Shown here piece by piece: positions 1 to 6,617 of a stretch of DNA of 7,917 bases (its first letter is position 1; the number at the start of each line of letters is the position of its first letter). A program made the position numbers and the translations under genes. A model generated the notes under the pieces. The model worked only from the letters and a program-made list of their open reading frames with translations, searched no databases and had not been told where the DNA came from. Source of the DNA: Deltaproteobacteria bacterium (GTDB lineage: Bacteria > Desulfobacterota > GWC2-55-46); the NCBI GenBank assembly GCA_021825035.1, contig JAKAIQ010000093.1:1-7917 (forward strand), given 5' to 3'.

Positions 1-34
1 CCAGGCCGTGCATCTTTGTAAAGGCAAGATTCAT
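1..34 (-). CDS. dapF: diaminopimelate epimerase, N-terminal fragment cut by the window edge
   Basis: Only the first 11 codons lie in the window; they read MNLAFTKMHGL and the gene continues beyond position 1. The FTKMHGL stretch is the conserved DapF N terminus, normally followed by GNDF. DapF interconverts LL- and meso-diaminopimelate in the cytoplasm, supplying the LysA substrate and the peptidoglycan cross-linking residue. An in-frame TAA lies two codons upstream of the ATG, so the start cannot be further 5'. No good Shine-Dalgarno site is visible. Position directly after lysA matches the common lptM-lysA-dapF order. The identification rests on a short motif plus context. Confidence 0.8.
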   Translation of the reverse strand, partial: MNLAFTKMHGL

Positions 35-171
35 TATTTATCGCTAAAATATATCGAGCCTACCCGGCGCGCGCCGCGGGGTATCGAAAACCTCCATATG
101 GGAATCGCAGGGCGCGGCTGCCTGAAATCAACCATGAAAAATTAAACGCACGCAGGGAAAAATTCCGTGAT
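35..171 (-). other. lysA-dapF intergenic region with a GC-rich palindrome
   Basis: This 137-base gap separates lysA from dapF. It holds a perfect 10-base palindrome, GGCGCGCGCC, at 66-75. The palindrome is flanked by ACCC (62-65) and GGGT (79-82), which extend it into a bulged hairpin. No T-run follows on either strand, so it does not look like a classical terminator. I found no convincing promoter for dapF here, although the sequence just before its start is AT-rich. Confidence 0.4.
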
Positions 172-1449
172 TTATTTCCTTCTACCCCTGGCCGCCTTCT
201 TTTCGACGGGTCTTTCGCCCCTTATGAGGTCTTTTAGCGTCTCCCTTTCCCTTATGACCGCGAACTCCCTGCCGTCCACCATCACCTCGGCCGCCCGCGG
301 CCTCGAGTTGTAGTTGCTCGACATCGAAAACCCGTAGGCCCCGGCGCTCATGACGGCGAGAAGGTCGCCGGGTTTGACGTCCGGCACTATCCTGTCCTTT
401 GCGAGGAAATCCCCGCTTTCGCAGATGGGGCCGACCACGTCCGCGGTAATCTCCGCTCCCCCGGCGTCTTTTACGGCCTTTATCGCGTGGTACGACCCGT
501 AGAGGCTTGGCCTGGCGAGGTCGTTCATGGCCGCGTCAACGATGACGAAGTTCTTTTCGGCATTCTTTTTCGTGTATATGACCTCCGTGACGAGTATGCC
601 GGCGTTGCCGACTATCGACCGTCCCGGCTCGAATATGAGCGTGACGTCGAGGCCCCTGGTCCCTTCCATCACCGCCTCCCCGTACCTGCTCGGATGAGGG
701 GGGGTCTCCGTGTCGTACGTTATGCCGAGCCCGCCGCCCATATCGAGATATTTTATCGCAAGCCCCTCGCGCCGTAAAGTGGAAACGAGCCCCGCCGTTT
801 TCCTGAGGGCGTCTGCAAAGGGCTCTATCTTCGTTATCTGCGAGCCTATGTGGCAGTCGACGCCGATCGGAGCGACGTTCTTCAAATTATTTTTGGCGAA
901 CACGTACTCTTTTACGGCAAGGGAGGTCTCTATGCCGAACTTGTTTTTCTTGAGGCCCGTTGAGATGTAAGGATGGGTGAGAGGGTCAACGTCCGGGTTT
1001 ACCCTTATCGAGATGTTCGCCTTTTTCCTCAACCTTCCGGCTATCGAGTCTATCGCCCGCAGCTCCTGGGGGGACTCGACGTTAAACATGAGTATGTCGC
1101 TTTTGATGGCGTATTCTATCTCGTCAGCCCTTTTTCCCACCCCGGAGAAGACGCTCTTCCCCGGATCGGCCCCGGCCTTCTAGGCCCTGAAAAGCTCGCC
1201 CCCGGAGACTATGTCGAATCCGCTATTCTCCTCTGCAAAGGCCTTGAGCACCGAGATGTTCGAGTTGGCCTTGATCGACAAGCATATGAGGTGCGGCGCC
1301 TTTGAAAAGGCCTCCGTAAAGGCGGCGTAATGCCTTTTAAGCGTTTTCCTGCTGTATATGTATACCGGGGTCCCCATGGCCCCGGCTATCTTCTCGACGG
1401 CCACGCCCTCGGCGTAGAAGCGCTTTCCCCTGTAGCCGAAAAAGTGCAT
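172..1449 (-). CDS. lysA: diaminopimelate decarboxylase, full length but interrupted by one in-frame TAG
   Basis: LysA is the PLP enzyme that decarboxylates meso-diaminopimelate to L-lysine. Read through the TAG, the frame gives 425 codons, close to the usual length of about 415-420. Visible motifs are the PLP lysine K60 in SIKANSN, SGGELFRA (82-89), HIGSQI (200-205), GGGLGI (238-243), EPGRSIVG (274-281), the active-site cysteine C343 in CESGD, and GAYGFSMSSNYNSRPR (370-385). The ATG at 1449 has a strong AGGAGGA site nine bases upstream. Codon 90 is TAG; both sides stay in one frame and keep family sequence (GGELFRA, stop, KAGADP). If TAG ends translation, the 89-residue product lacks most of the barrel and all of the C-terminal domain, and a restart at GTG 1140 would lack K60. 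Neither piece should work alone. Family identity is certain; whether the gene functions is open. Confidence 0.93.
1180..1182 (-). other. in-frame TAG codon inside lysA (codon 90)
   Basis: On the minus strand the codons read GGC GAG CTT TTC AGG GCC TAG AAG GCC GGG GCC GAT. LysA homologues usually have a leucine here (GGELYRAL-KAG). TTG to TAG is one base change, while CTC or CTG would need two or more. The reading frame does not shift on either side. The codon sits at a small inverted repeat, GGCCT-AGA-AGGCC. It could be a nonsense mutation, an assembly error or, less likely, a decoded amber codon. Confidence 0.95.
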
Positions 1450-1473
1450 GTGAGCGAATCCTCCTGTCAGCCG

Positions 1474-1608
1474 TTATTTTTTTTCCGGCGCGGTCTTCTC
1501 GACGGGCGGCTTCGGAGGGGCCTTCTTGCCGCATCCGGAAATGACGATCAGCCCGCAGGCCGCCAGCATCAGGAGATACGCCGTTGCTCTGCTTTTCTTC
1601 AGGTTCAT
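1474..1608 (-). CDS. lptM: small lipoprotein, LptM/YifL-like
   Basis: This 44-residue ORF has a basic start (MNLKKSR), a hydrophobic segment at about residues 10-23, and a lipobox ISGC with the lipidated cysteine at residue 26. After the cysteine comes GKKAPPKPP and a short K/E/P-rich tail. This matches the LptM (YifL) pattern of a lipobox followed by GxKxPxxxP. E. coli LptM is an outer-membrane lipoprotein that helps the LPS translocon LptD mature, and in many proteobacteria its gene sits directly upstream of lysA, as here. The ATG overlaps the argH TGA by one base (TGATG), which suggests translational coupling. The tail is shorter than in E. coli. Lipoprotein status is well supported; the LptM role is inferred from motif and location. 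Confidence 0.8.
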   Translation of the reverse strand: MNLKKSRATAYLLMLAACGLIVISGCGKKAPPKPPVEKTAPEKK

Positions 1609-2999
1609 CAGCACAGCCCCCTTCCTATTTCGTTCTTTACCGCCCGGAGGCGGGCCTTTACGGTCTTGAGAGCCGTGCCGCCGTAGACGGCGCGGGCGTT
1701 CAAGGAGTTCTCGATCGAGACCGCCTCTTTTATGTCATCCCCGAAGAGCGGGGAAAACTTCTTCCATTCGGCAGTGGAGATGTCTTCAAGGGTCGCGCCT
1801 TTTTTTATGCAGTAAGCCACGATCTCCCCGGCCACCCTGTGGGCCTCCCTGAACGGAAGCCCCTTTTTCGCGAGATAATCGGCCGCGTCGGTCGCGTTCA
1901 AAAACCCCGCCATGACCGCCTTTCTCATGGCGTCCCCGTTGACCTTCATGGATTTGAGCATCGGCGCGAAGACCAGCAGCGTCTCCTTCACCGTGTCCAC
2001 GGCGTCGAAAAGAGGCTCCTTGTCCTCCTGCATGTCCTTGTTGTAAGAGAGCGGAAGCCCCTTCATGAGCGTCAAGAGGGCCATAAGGTCGCCGTAAACC
2101 CTCCCGGTCTTGCCGCGGGCAAGTTCTGCGACGTCCGGGTTTTTCTTCTGCGGCATGATGGACGAGCCGGTGGAAAACGCGTCCGGCAGTTCGACGAAGC
2201 CGAACTCCTGCGTGCACCAGAGTATTATCTCCTCCGAGAGCCTCGAGACATGCATCATGAGGATGGACGCCACGGAGAGGAACTCTATCGCAAAATCCCT
2301 GTCGCTCACGCTGTCCATGCTGTTCTCCGTCACCTTAGAGAAGCCGAGAAGCCCGGCGACGAGCCTTCTGTCGAGCTCATAGGGGCTTCCGGCGAGCGCG
2401 CCCGCGCCGAGCGGCATCGAATCCGTCCTTTCAAGGCAGTCGAGAAGGCGGCCCGTGTCCCTTTTGAACATCTCGTAGTAGGCGAGAAGATGGTGGCTGA
2501 AGAGTACCGGCTGCGCCCTCTGAAGGTGCGTATAGCCCGGCATTATGCAGCCGATATGTTTTTCGGCGGCTTCCACGACGGCCTTTTTAAGCTCATGGAG
2601 GAGCCCGGCTATCGTGAATATCTCGTCCTTCAGATAAAGCCTTATATCGAGGGCTACCTGGTCGTTCCTGCTTCTGCCGGTGTGGAGCTTTCCGCCGAGG
2701 GGGCCGATCTTTTCGGTAAGCCGCCTTTCGACGGCCATGTGTATGTCTTCCATCTCAGGGGTAAACGTGAATCTCCCTTCCGATATCTCCCTTTCGACGG
2801 CCTTCAGCCCCTCGATTATGCTCGCGGCCTCCTTCCGGGTAAGTATGCCCGCCTTTTCGAGAGCAGAGGCGTGGGCGATCGAGCCGCGGATGTCGTGCCT
2901 GAAGAGCCGCCTGTCAAAGGAAATGGAGGCGTTGAACTCCTCGGCGAGCCTGTCGGCATCTTCGCTGAAACGCCCTGACCAGAGTTTTCGTCTTTTCAT
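1608..2999 (-). CDS. argH: argininosuccinate lyase
   Basis: ArgH splits argininosuccinate into arginine and fumarate, the last step of arginine synthesis, as a cytoplasmic homotetramer of the fumarase/aspartase superfamily. From the ATG at 2999 the protein has 463 residues, the usual size. It opens with the typical KLWSGRF. Conserved regions are TGRSRNDQ (107-114), GYTHLQRAQP (155-164, with the catalytic-region His at 158), and the superfamily signature GSSIMPQKKNPD (278-289), which carries the catalytic serine loop. It ends in tandem TGA TGA codons, the first overlapping the lptM ATG. The frame is open upstream to an ATG at 3083, adding 28 residues with no family likeness. I prefer 2999 although it lacks a Shine-Dalgarno site. 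Confidence 0.96.
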   Translation of the reverse strand: MKRRKLWSGRFSEDADRLAEEFNASISFDRRLFRHDIRGSIAHASALEKAGILTRKEAASIIEGLKAVEREISEGRFTFTPEMEDIHMAVERRLTEKIGPLGGKLHTGRSRNDQVALDIRLYLKDEIFTIAGLLHELKKAVVEAAEKHIGCIMPGYTHLQRAQPVLFSHHLLAYYEMFKRDTGRLLDCLERTDSMPLGAGALAGSPYELDRRLVAGLLGFSKVTENSMDSVSDRDFAIEFLSVASILMMHVSRLSEEIILWCTQEFGFVELPDAFSTGSSIMPQKKNPDVAELARGKTGRVYGDLMALLTLMKGLPLSYNKDMQEDKEPLFDAVDTVKETLLVFAPMLKSMKVNGDAMRKAVMAGFLNATDAADYLAKKGLPFREAHRVAGEIVAYCIKKGATLEDISTAEWKKFSPLFGDDIKEAVSIENSLNARAVYGGTALKTVKARLRAVKNEIGRGLC

Positions 3000-3012
3000 T
3001 GGAAGACCGCTG

Positions 3013-3099
3013 GGGGAAGCTTTCTTTGGAATGGTTCCCCTCAGACTCCCTTCGATGACTTTTAGTTCCGGGCAAAGCCCCATTTCGCAAATTTTGCCC
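3013..3099 (-). promoter_or_regulatory. two predicted hairpins in the argH leader
   Basis: Upstream of argH, GGGCAAA (3093-3099) can pair with TTTGCCC (3070-3076), enclosing a smaller ATTT-GCG-AAAT hairpin. GGGGAA (3035-3040) can pair with TTCCCC (3013-3018), ending 13 bases before the argH ATG. Neither is followed by a T-run. No convincing sigma70 promoter was found between 3000 and 3126. These may be leader structures affecting argH translation, or chance pairing. Confidence 0.3.
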
Positions 3100-3145
3100 C
3101 GAAGAACCGAACATTCTTGGAATGCGCCCGAGAGAGCCTTTTCAT
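3062..3145 (-). CDS. possible 27-codon leader ORF upstream of argH
   Basis: An ATG at 3145 opens a 27-codon ORF ending in TAA at 3062. The peptide starts MKRLSRAHSKNVRFF and ends KWGFARN. It is strongly basic, with four Arg and four Lys. A GGGAG Shine-Dalgarno-like site lies at 3155-3159, about nine bases before the start. That site is in the 5' arm of a long hairpin, and the ATG falls in its four-base loop. I recognise no family. It could be a leader peptide sensing arginine or lysine supply, a small protein, or a chance ORF. Confidence 0.3.
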   Translation of the reverse strand: MKRLSRAHSKNVRFFGAKFAKWGFARN

Positions 3146-3162
3146 AAAAAGGTTCTCCCGGG
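3127..3162 (-). terminator. 16-base inverted repeat just after the DHS-like gene
   Basis: On the minus strand, CCCGGGAGAACCTTTT, loop TATG, then AAAAGGCTCTCTCGGG. Of 16 positions, 14 are Watson-Crick, one is a G-U wobble and one is an A-C mismatch. It begins five bases after the TGA of the upstream gene, where a terminator would be expected. No T-run follows the 3' arm, so termination may be weak. It may instead gate the small ORF whose start codon lies in the loop. Confidence 0.5.
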
Positions 3163-3167
3163 AATCC

Positions 3168-4121
3168 TCAGCACCCGGCTTCTATCAGGGCCGCGTAAAG
3201 CAGGGGAACCATTATCTCGTGGTGGCCCGTGAGCCTGTAGCCCTTGCCTGTTCCGCCCTCCGTCGGCCTTCTCACCACGTTCGTGAGCGGACGGTAACCC
3301 TGTATGAAGTCCATGTTCACGGTCGAGAAGTTCTCGACCCTGTGCCCGAGGTTCCTGACCAGCGTAAGGGCTTTGAGGAACACCTCCGGCAGTATGACCG
3401 CCGAGCCGACGTTCAAATACACCCCTCGTTCGAGCGCGGCAACGACCGAGGAGAAGAGCCTGAAGTCCCTCATCGACGCCTCGCCGGTGGCCCCGGCGTC
3501 CATCTGCGGATGGATGTGGAGTATGTCGGTGCCGAGCGCGACATGAACTGTAACCGGTATCCCGCACCTCGCGCCGGCGGCCAGTATGCTCTTATCTTTG
3601 TAAGGGAAGCGCGATCTTTCGATCATCTCGCCGACGGCCCTGCCGAGGCCGGATACCGCCCCCTTTTTTATGGCCTGATTGAGCATGCGGCCGGTCTCTT
3701 CCGCCATGCCGAACGCCCCGCTCGTAAGGACGCTGTCCACGTCCTCGGACGTGCATCCCGCGAACGCGGTCTCGAAGTCATGGACGACGCACGCGCCGTT
3801 CATGGCGACCGCGTCTATCACGCCGCGCTCGATCAGGTCGATTATGAGAGGGCCGACGCCGACTTTAATCACATGGGCGCCCATGCCGAGGGCGACCGTC
3901 TTCCCGTTCTCGTGCGCCCCGCGGACAGCGGCCACGACTTCCTTGAAATCCCGCGCCGCGAGTATCCCCGGAAGGGTGTCGAGGAAGTCCTTGAAGCCGC
4001 CGCCTTTTCGCGGAACCCCGGCAAAGTCGCCGACGCTTACCTTGCTCAGCCTATCCCTTATCGAATAGGTCTTGAGCCCTCTGGAGGATACGGGCTTGAA
4101 TTTTTTTCTCGATGTCTTCAA
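3168..4121 (-). CDS. deoxyhypusine-synthase-like protein of unknown bacterial function
   Basis: From the TTG at 4121 this is a 317-residue soluble protein with no signal peptide or membrane segment. Its stretches line up in order with deoxyhypusine synthase: GMGAHVIKVGVGPLIIDLIE, then VAMNGACVVHDFE (like the DHS TTAGG-EED segment), GTDILHIHPQMD, GSAVILPEVF, and a C-terminal GHHEIMVPLLYAALIEA resembling DADATLVLPLL. True DHS uses NAD and spermidine to modify a lysine of eIF5A, which bacteria lack, so the substrate here is unknown; polyamine or NAD chemistry is only a guess. I recall such proteins as hypotheticals in Geobacter-like genomes. The start is uncertain: no ATG lies in the N-terminal region, the frame is open to a TTG at 4217 inside gmhA, and TTG 4121 is the best non-overlapping choice. 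It follows gmhA by 64 bases, probably in the same transcript. Confidence 0.6.
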   Translation of the reverse strand: MKTSRKKFKPVSSRGLKTYSIRDRLSKVSVGDFAGVPRKGGGFKDFLDTLPGILAARDFKEVVAAVRGAHENGKTVALGMGAHVIKVGVGPLIIDLIERGVIDAVAMNGACVVHDFETAFAGCTSEDVDSVLTSGAFGMAEETGRMLNQAIKKGAVSGLGRAVGEMIERSRFPYKDKSILAAGARCGIPVTVHVALGTDILHIHPQMDAGATGEASMRDFRLFSSVVAALERGVYLNVGSAVILPEVFLKALTLVRNLGHRVENFSTVNMDFIQGYRPLTNVVRRPTEGGTGKGYRLTGHHEIMVPLLYAALIEAGC

Positions 4122-4185
4122 ATTTCGATCTTTAAAGGGCCGAACCCCTGCCGCCCCGGGCCGGGATCGCGCCGCCGTCGCGTTT

Positions 4186-4767
4186 TCATACCTTCTGAAA
4201 GAGCATGTGGTCGGCAAGCTCGCAGAGTATGTGGCATACCGTGATATGCGTCTCCTGTATCCTCGGCGTGGTCTTGGAATCGACGTTGAGGACTATGTCG
4301 GCCATGTCCGCGAGCGCGCCGCCGCCCTTGCCGGTGAGCGCGACGGTCTTTATGCCGAGCGCCTTCGCGGTCTCGACGGCCTTCAGTATGTTGGGTGAAT
4401 TTCCGCTCGTGGATATGGCGAGGAGGACGTCGTTTTCCCTGCCGAGCGCCCGGACCTGCTTTGAGAAGGTCTGGTCAAAGGCGTAGTCGTTTCCTATGCT
4501 CGTAAGGTTCGAGGTGTCGGTGGTGAGCGCCAGGGCAGGAAGGGGCGGGCGCTCTATCTCGAACCTGTTCACGAACTCCGCGGCCATGTGCTGGGCGTCG
4601 GCGGCGGAGCCGCCGTTGCCGACTATGAGGAGCTTCCCCCCGGCCTTGAACGCCTTCACGATCAGCTCCGCGGTCTGAGCGAGGAGAGAGATGTTTTTTT
4701 TGGTGAAGAAACGCTCCTTCGTCTTTATGCTTTCCCTGAACGATCTGGAGATTATTTCGCTTTCCAT
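4186..4767 (-). CDS. gmhA: sedoheptulose 7-phosphate isomerase
   Basis: GmhA converts sedoheptulose 7-phosphate to D-glycero-D-manno-heptose 7-phosphate, the first step toward the ADP-heptose of the LPS inner core. The protein is 193 residues, the family size, and consists of one SIS sugar-isomerase domain. Key segments are GNGGSAADAQHMAAEF (50-65), which supplies H60 and E64, STSGNS (119-124), which binds the phosphate, and QETHITVCH (171-179), which supplies Q171 and H179. H60, E64, Q171 and H179 match the zinc and catalytic positions of E. coli GmhA. The ATG at 4767 has a CGGAGAA site about five bases upstream; a longer frame to 4884 has no family likeness. It is the first gene after a strong promoter. 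No other heptose genes are in the window. Confidence 0.95.
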   Translation of the reverse strand: MESEIISRSFRESIKTKERFFTKKNISLLAQTAELIVKAFKAGGKLLIVGNGGSAADAQHMAAEFVNRFEIERPPLPALALTTDTSNLTSIGNDYAFDQTFSKQVRALGRENDVLLAISTSGNSPNILKAVETAKALGIKTVALTGKGGGALADMADIVLNVDSKTTPRIQETHITVCHILCELADHMLFQKV

Positions 4768-4844
4768 CGATTCTCCGGTAAAATCCTTTTCGGGTTGACG
4801 CCCGCCGCGGCCGCATGACCGCATCGAACCGGCGCGCGGCGTTG

Positions 4845-4879
4845 CGTTAGCGGCGCCCGGATGCCGTTCGGCTAACGGC
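4845..4879 (-). promoter_or_regulatory. alternative hairpins in the gmhA 5' leader
   Basis: The predicted transcript starts near 4884, giving a leader of about 117 bases. Near its 5' end GCCGTT-AGCCG-AACGGC (4879-4863) forms a perfect six-base-pair hairpin. The same CGTTAGC (4877-4871) can instead pair with GCTAACG (4851-4845). The two structures exclude each other. This could be a regulatory switch or simple coincidence in GC-rich sequence. Confidence 0.3.
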
Positions 4880-4890
4880 GGCAAGCCTAA

Positions 4891-4919
4891 ATAATATCTT
4901 CTGTAAAAAAGTGTGTCAA
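4891..4919 (-). promoter_or_regulatory. sigma70 promoter for gmhA
   Basis: On the minus strand TTGACA (4919-4914, exact consensus), a 17-base spacer, then TATTAT (4896-4891, five of six). Transcription would start near 4884. The promoter lies in an AT-rich island between the prfC stop and gmhA, and it drives gmhA and possibly the genes after it. Confidence 0.85.
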
Positions 4920-4964
4920 GGTATTTTAGGTTTTAAAATCGCCGCTTTTCGGGGAATTTGGCTA

Positions 4965-6548
4965 TCAGAGGCGCTCAAGCGTTTTGTGGAAGGATATCTC
5001 CGGCCACTGCTCCATGACATAGTTTAGCTGCCATTCGTTCGGGGCGAGGAAGGTGCGGTTGCCGCCTGAGTCGAGCGCAAGCCTGGCCCTCATCTCCTTC
5101 TCGAACTCCGCAAGCCTTTTCTTGTCCTCGGAGCTTATCCAGCGGGCGCGCGCGTGCTCGACAGGCTCATAGACCGCGTCGACCCCGTATTCGTCCTTGA
5201 GCCTGGCCATGGTCACGTCGAACTGGAGCGCGCCCACGGCCCCAAGGATATAGTCGTTGTTGATGAGCGGACGGAAGACCTGCACCGCCCCTTCCTCCGT
5301 AAGCTCAAGAAGCCCTTTTTGAAGCTGTTTCACCTTGAGCGGGTTCCTGAGGTTCACCCTTCGCAGGTGTTCGGGGGCGAAGTTCGGGATGCCGGTGAAC
5401 TTCAGAGGCTCTTTTTCGGTGAAGGCGTCGCCTATCTTTATGGTGCCGTGGTTGTGTATGCCGATGATATCGCCGGGAAATGCCTCGTCCACCGTGGCGC
5501 GGTCCTGGGCCATGAAGATCGTGGCGTTGGAGAGGGCCGTCTCCCTGCCGGTCCTGTGATGGATGACCTTCATGCCGCGCCTGAACGTGCCGGAGCAGAT
5601 GCGCAGAAACGCCATGCGATCGCGGTGGGCCGGGTCCATGTTGGCCTGTATCTTGAAGACGAACCCGGAAAACGCGTCCTCGAGCGGCGATACCGTCCTC
5701 GTGAGGGCCGCCCTCGGCCCCGGGGCCGGGGCTATCTCGACAAGGGCTTCGAGGAGTTCCCTCACGCCGAAGTTGTTTATAGCCGACCCGAAAAATACCG
5801 GGGTCTGGCCGCCCCTCAGATACTCTTCGGGGACGAACGGGTTTGCCGCGCCTTCGAGAAGCTCCACGTCCCTTCTAAGCTCGTCGGCGCCTCTTCCGAG
5901 CATTTCGTCGAGCCTTGGGTCGGTCAGATTGGTCGCCACGGCGTCCCGCGGGCGCGCCGCCTCGCCGGGCGTGAAGAGGAGAAGCTCCTTCTTATAGAGG
6001 TTATAGACCCCTTTGAACCCCTTCCCCGAACCGATGGGCCAGGAAAGCGGGGCGCATTCTATCTGCAGTTTCTCCTCTATGTCCGCCAGAAGGTCGAGGG
6101 GCGCCAGCCCCTCGCGGTCGAGCTTGTTTATGAAGGTTATTATCGGGGTATTCCGCATCCTGCAGACAGACATGAGTTTTTCCGTCTGCGGCTCCGCGCC
6201 CTTCGCGCTGTCTATGACCATGAGCGCGCTGTCCACGGCCGTCAGCACCCGGTACGTGTCCTCGGAAAAGTCCTGGTGTCCGGGCGTGTCGAGGAGGTTT
6301 ATCTCGAAGTCCCTGTAGTTGAACTTCATCACCGAGGTCGTGACGGATATGCCCCTTTCCTTTTCGATGGCCATCCAGTCGCTCGTGGCGTGCCGGGCGG
6401 CCTTTCTTGCCTTTACCGCGCCGGCCAGCTGTATCGCCCCTCCGAAAAGTAGGAGCTTTTCCGTGAGGGTCGTTTTCCCGGCGTCGGGATGGCTTATTAT
6501 GCCGAAAGTCCGCCTGCGTCCGACTTCCTTCTCAAGTCGCCTGCTCAT
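4965..6548 (-). CDS. prfC: peptide chain release factor 3
   Basis: RF3 is a translational GTPase that recycles RF1 and RF2 from the ribosome after peptide release. At 527 residues it matches E. coli RF3 (529). GTPase motifs are SHPDAGKTT (19-27, G1), GISVTTS (66-72, G2), DTPGHQD (87-93, G3) and NKLD (141-144, G4). The beta-barrel and C-terminal parts show VFKIQANMDPAHRDR and GALQFDV, typical of RF3 rather than EF-G. The ATG at 6548 has a GAGAGG site eight bases upstream. The TGA stop is followed at once by an in-frame TAG. A promoter and an intrinsic terminator both lie in the short leader, suggesting the gene is controlled separately from arfB and may be attenuated. Confidence 0.97.
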   Translation of the reverse strand: MSRRLEKEVGRRRTFGIISHPDAGKTTLTEKLLLFGGAIQLAGAVKARKAARHATSDWMAIEKERGISVTTSVMKFNYRDFEINLLDTPGHQDFSEDTYRVLTAVDSALMVIDSAKGAEPQTEKLMSVCRMRNTPIITFINKLDREGLAPLDLLADIEEKLQIECAPLSWPIGSGKGFKGVYNLYKKELLLFTPGEAARPRDAVATNLTDPRLDEMLGRGADELRRDVELLEGAANPFVPEEYLRGGQTPVFFGSAINNFGVRELLEALVEIAPAPGPRAALTRTVSPLEDAFSGFVFKIQANMDPAHRDRMAFLRICSGTFRRGMKVIHHRTGRETALSNATIFMAQDRATVDEAFPGDIIGIHNHGTIKIGDAFTEKEPLKFTGIPNFAPEHLRRVNLRNPLKVKQLQKGLLELTEEGAVQVFRPLINNDYILGAVGALQFDVTMARLKDEYGVDAVYEPVEHARARWISSEDKKRLAEFEKEMRARLALDSGGNRTFLAPNEWQLNYVMEQWPEISFHKTLERL

Positions 6549-6567
6549 TCAGTAAACCTCTCGATGG

Positions 6568-6597
6568 ATATAAAAGGGGGCCTCAAGCCAGGCCCCC
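6568..6597 (-). terminator. intrinsic terminator between arfB and prfC, possible prfC attenuator
   Basis: On the minus strand GGGGGCCT (6597-6590), loop GGCTTG, AGGCCCCC (6583-6576), then TTTTATAT. The eight-base-pair stem is perfect. It ends about 20 bases before the prfC start codon. It can end arfB read-through, but it also lies downstream of the best prfC promoter, so it would act on prfC transcripts as an attenuator. Confidence 0.85.
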
Positions 6598-6609
6598 GGT
6601 TTGCAAACC
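6598..6609 (-). promoter_or_regulatory. 12-base perfect palindrome in the prfC leader
   Basis: GGTTTGCAAACC is a perfect dyad directly abutting the terminator stem and beginning about two bases after the predicted transcription start. It could be an operator, or part of the leader RNA fold: its AAACC half can also pair with GGTTT at the prfC ribosome binding site (6553-6557). Function is inferred only. Confidence 0.4.
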
Positions 6610-6617
6610 AACAATTT

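Noticed and set aside
44..97. A 17-codon ORF on the minus strand between lysA and dapF.
   Set aside because: It has no ribosome binding site, resembles nothing, and crosses the GC-rich palindrome.
1180..1182. Claiming pyrrolysine at the lysA TAG.
   Set aside because: No pyl gene or suppressor tRNA is in the window, and the position is normally a buried-type leucine, so pyrrolysine would be an odd substitute. Kept only as a test.
1140..1200. A programmed frameshift as the reason lysA is split.
   Set aside because: Both halves are in the same frame across the TAG, so no frameshift is needed.
1584..2978. Long plus-strand open frame opposite argH.
   Set aside because: It is a shadow of argH codon bias in GC-rich DNA, with low-complexity charged sequence and no recognisable motif. 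The same holds for the long plus-strand frames at 3117-4244 and 5154-6452.
4122..4217. Start of the DHS-like protein at TTG 4217.
   Set aside because: It would overlap the gmhA coding end by about 30 bases and adds Pro/Arg/Ala-rich sequence typical of non-coding GC-rich DNA.
4768..4884. N-terminal extension of GmhA by 39 residues from the TTG at 4884.
   Set aside because: The extension has no family likeness and starts at the predicted transcription start, while the ATG at 4767 has a good ribosome binding site and gives the standard length.
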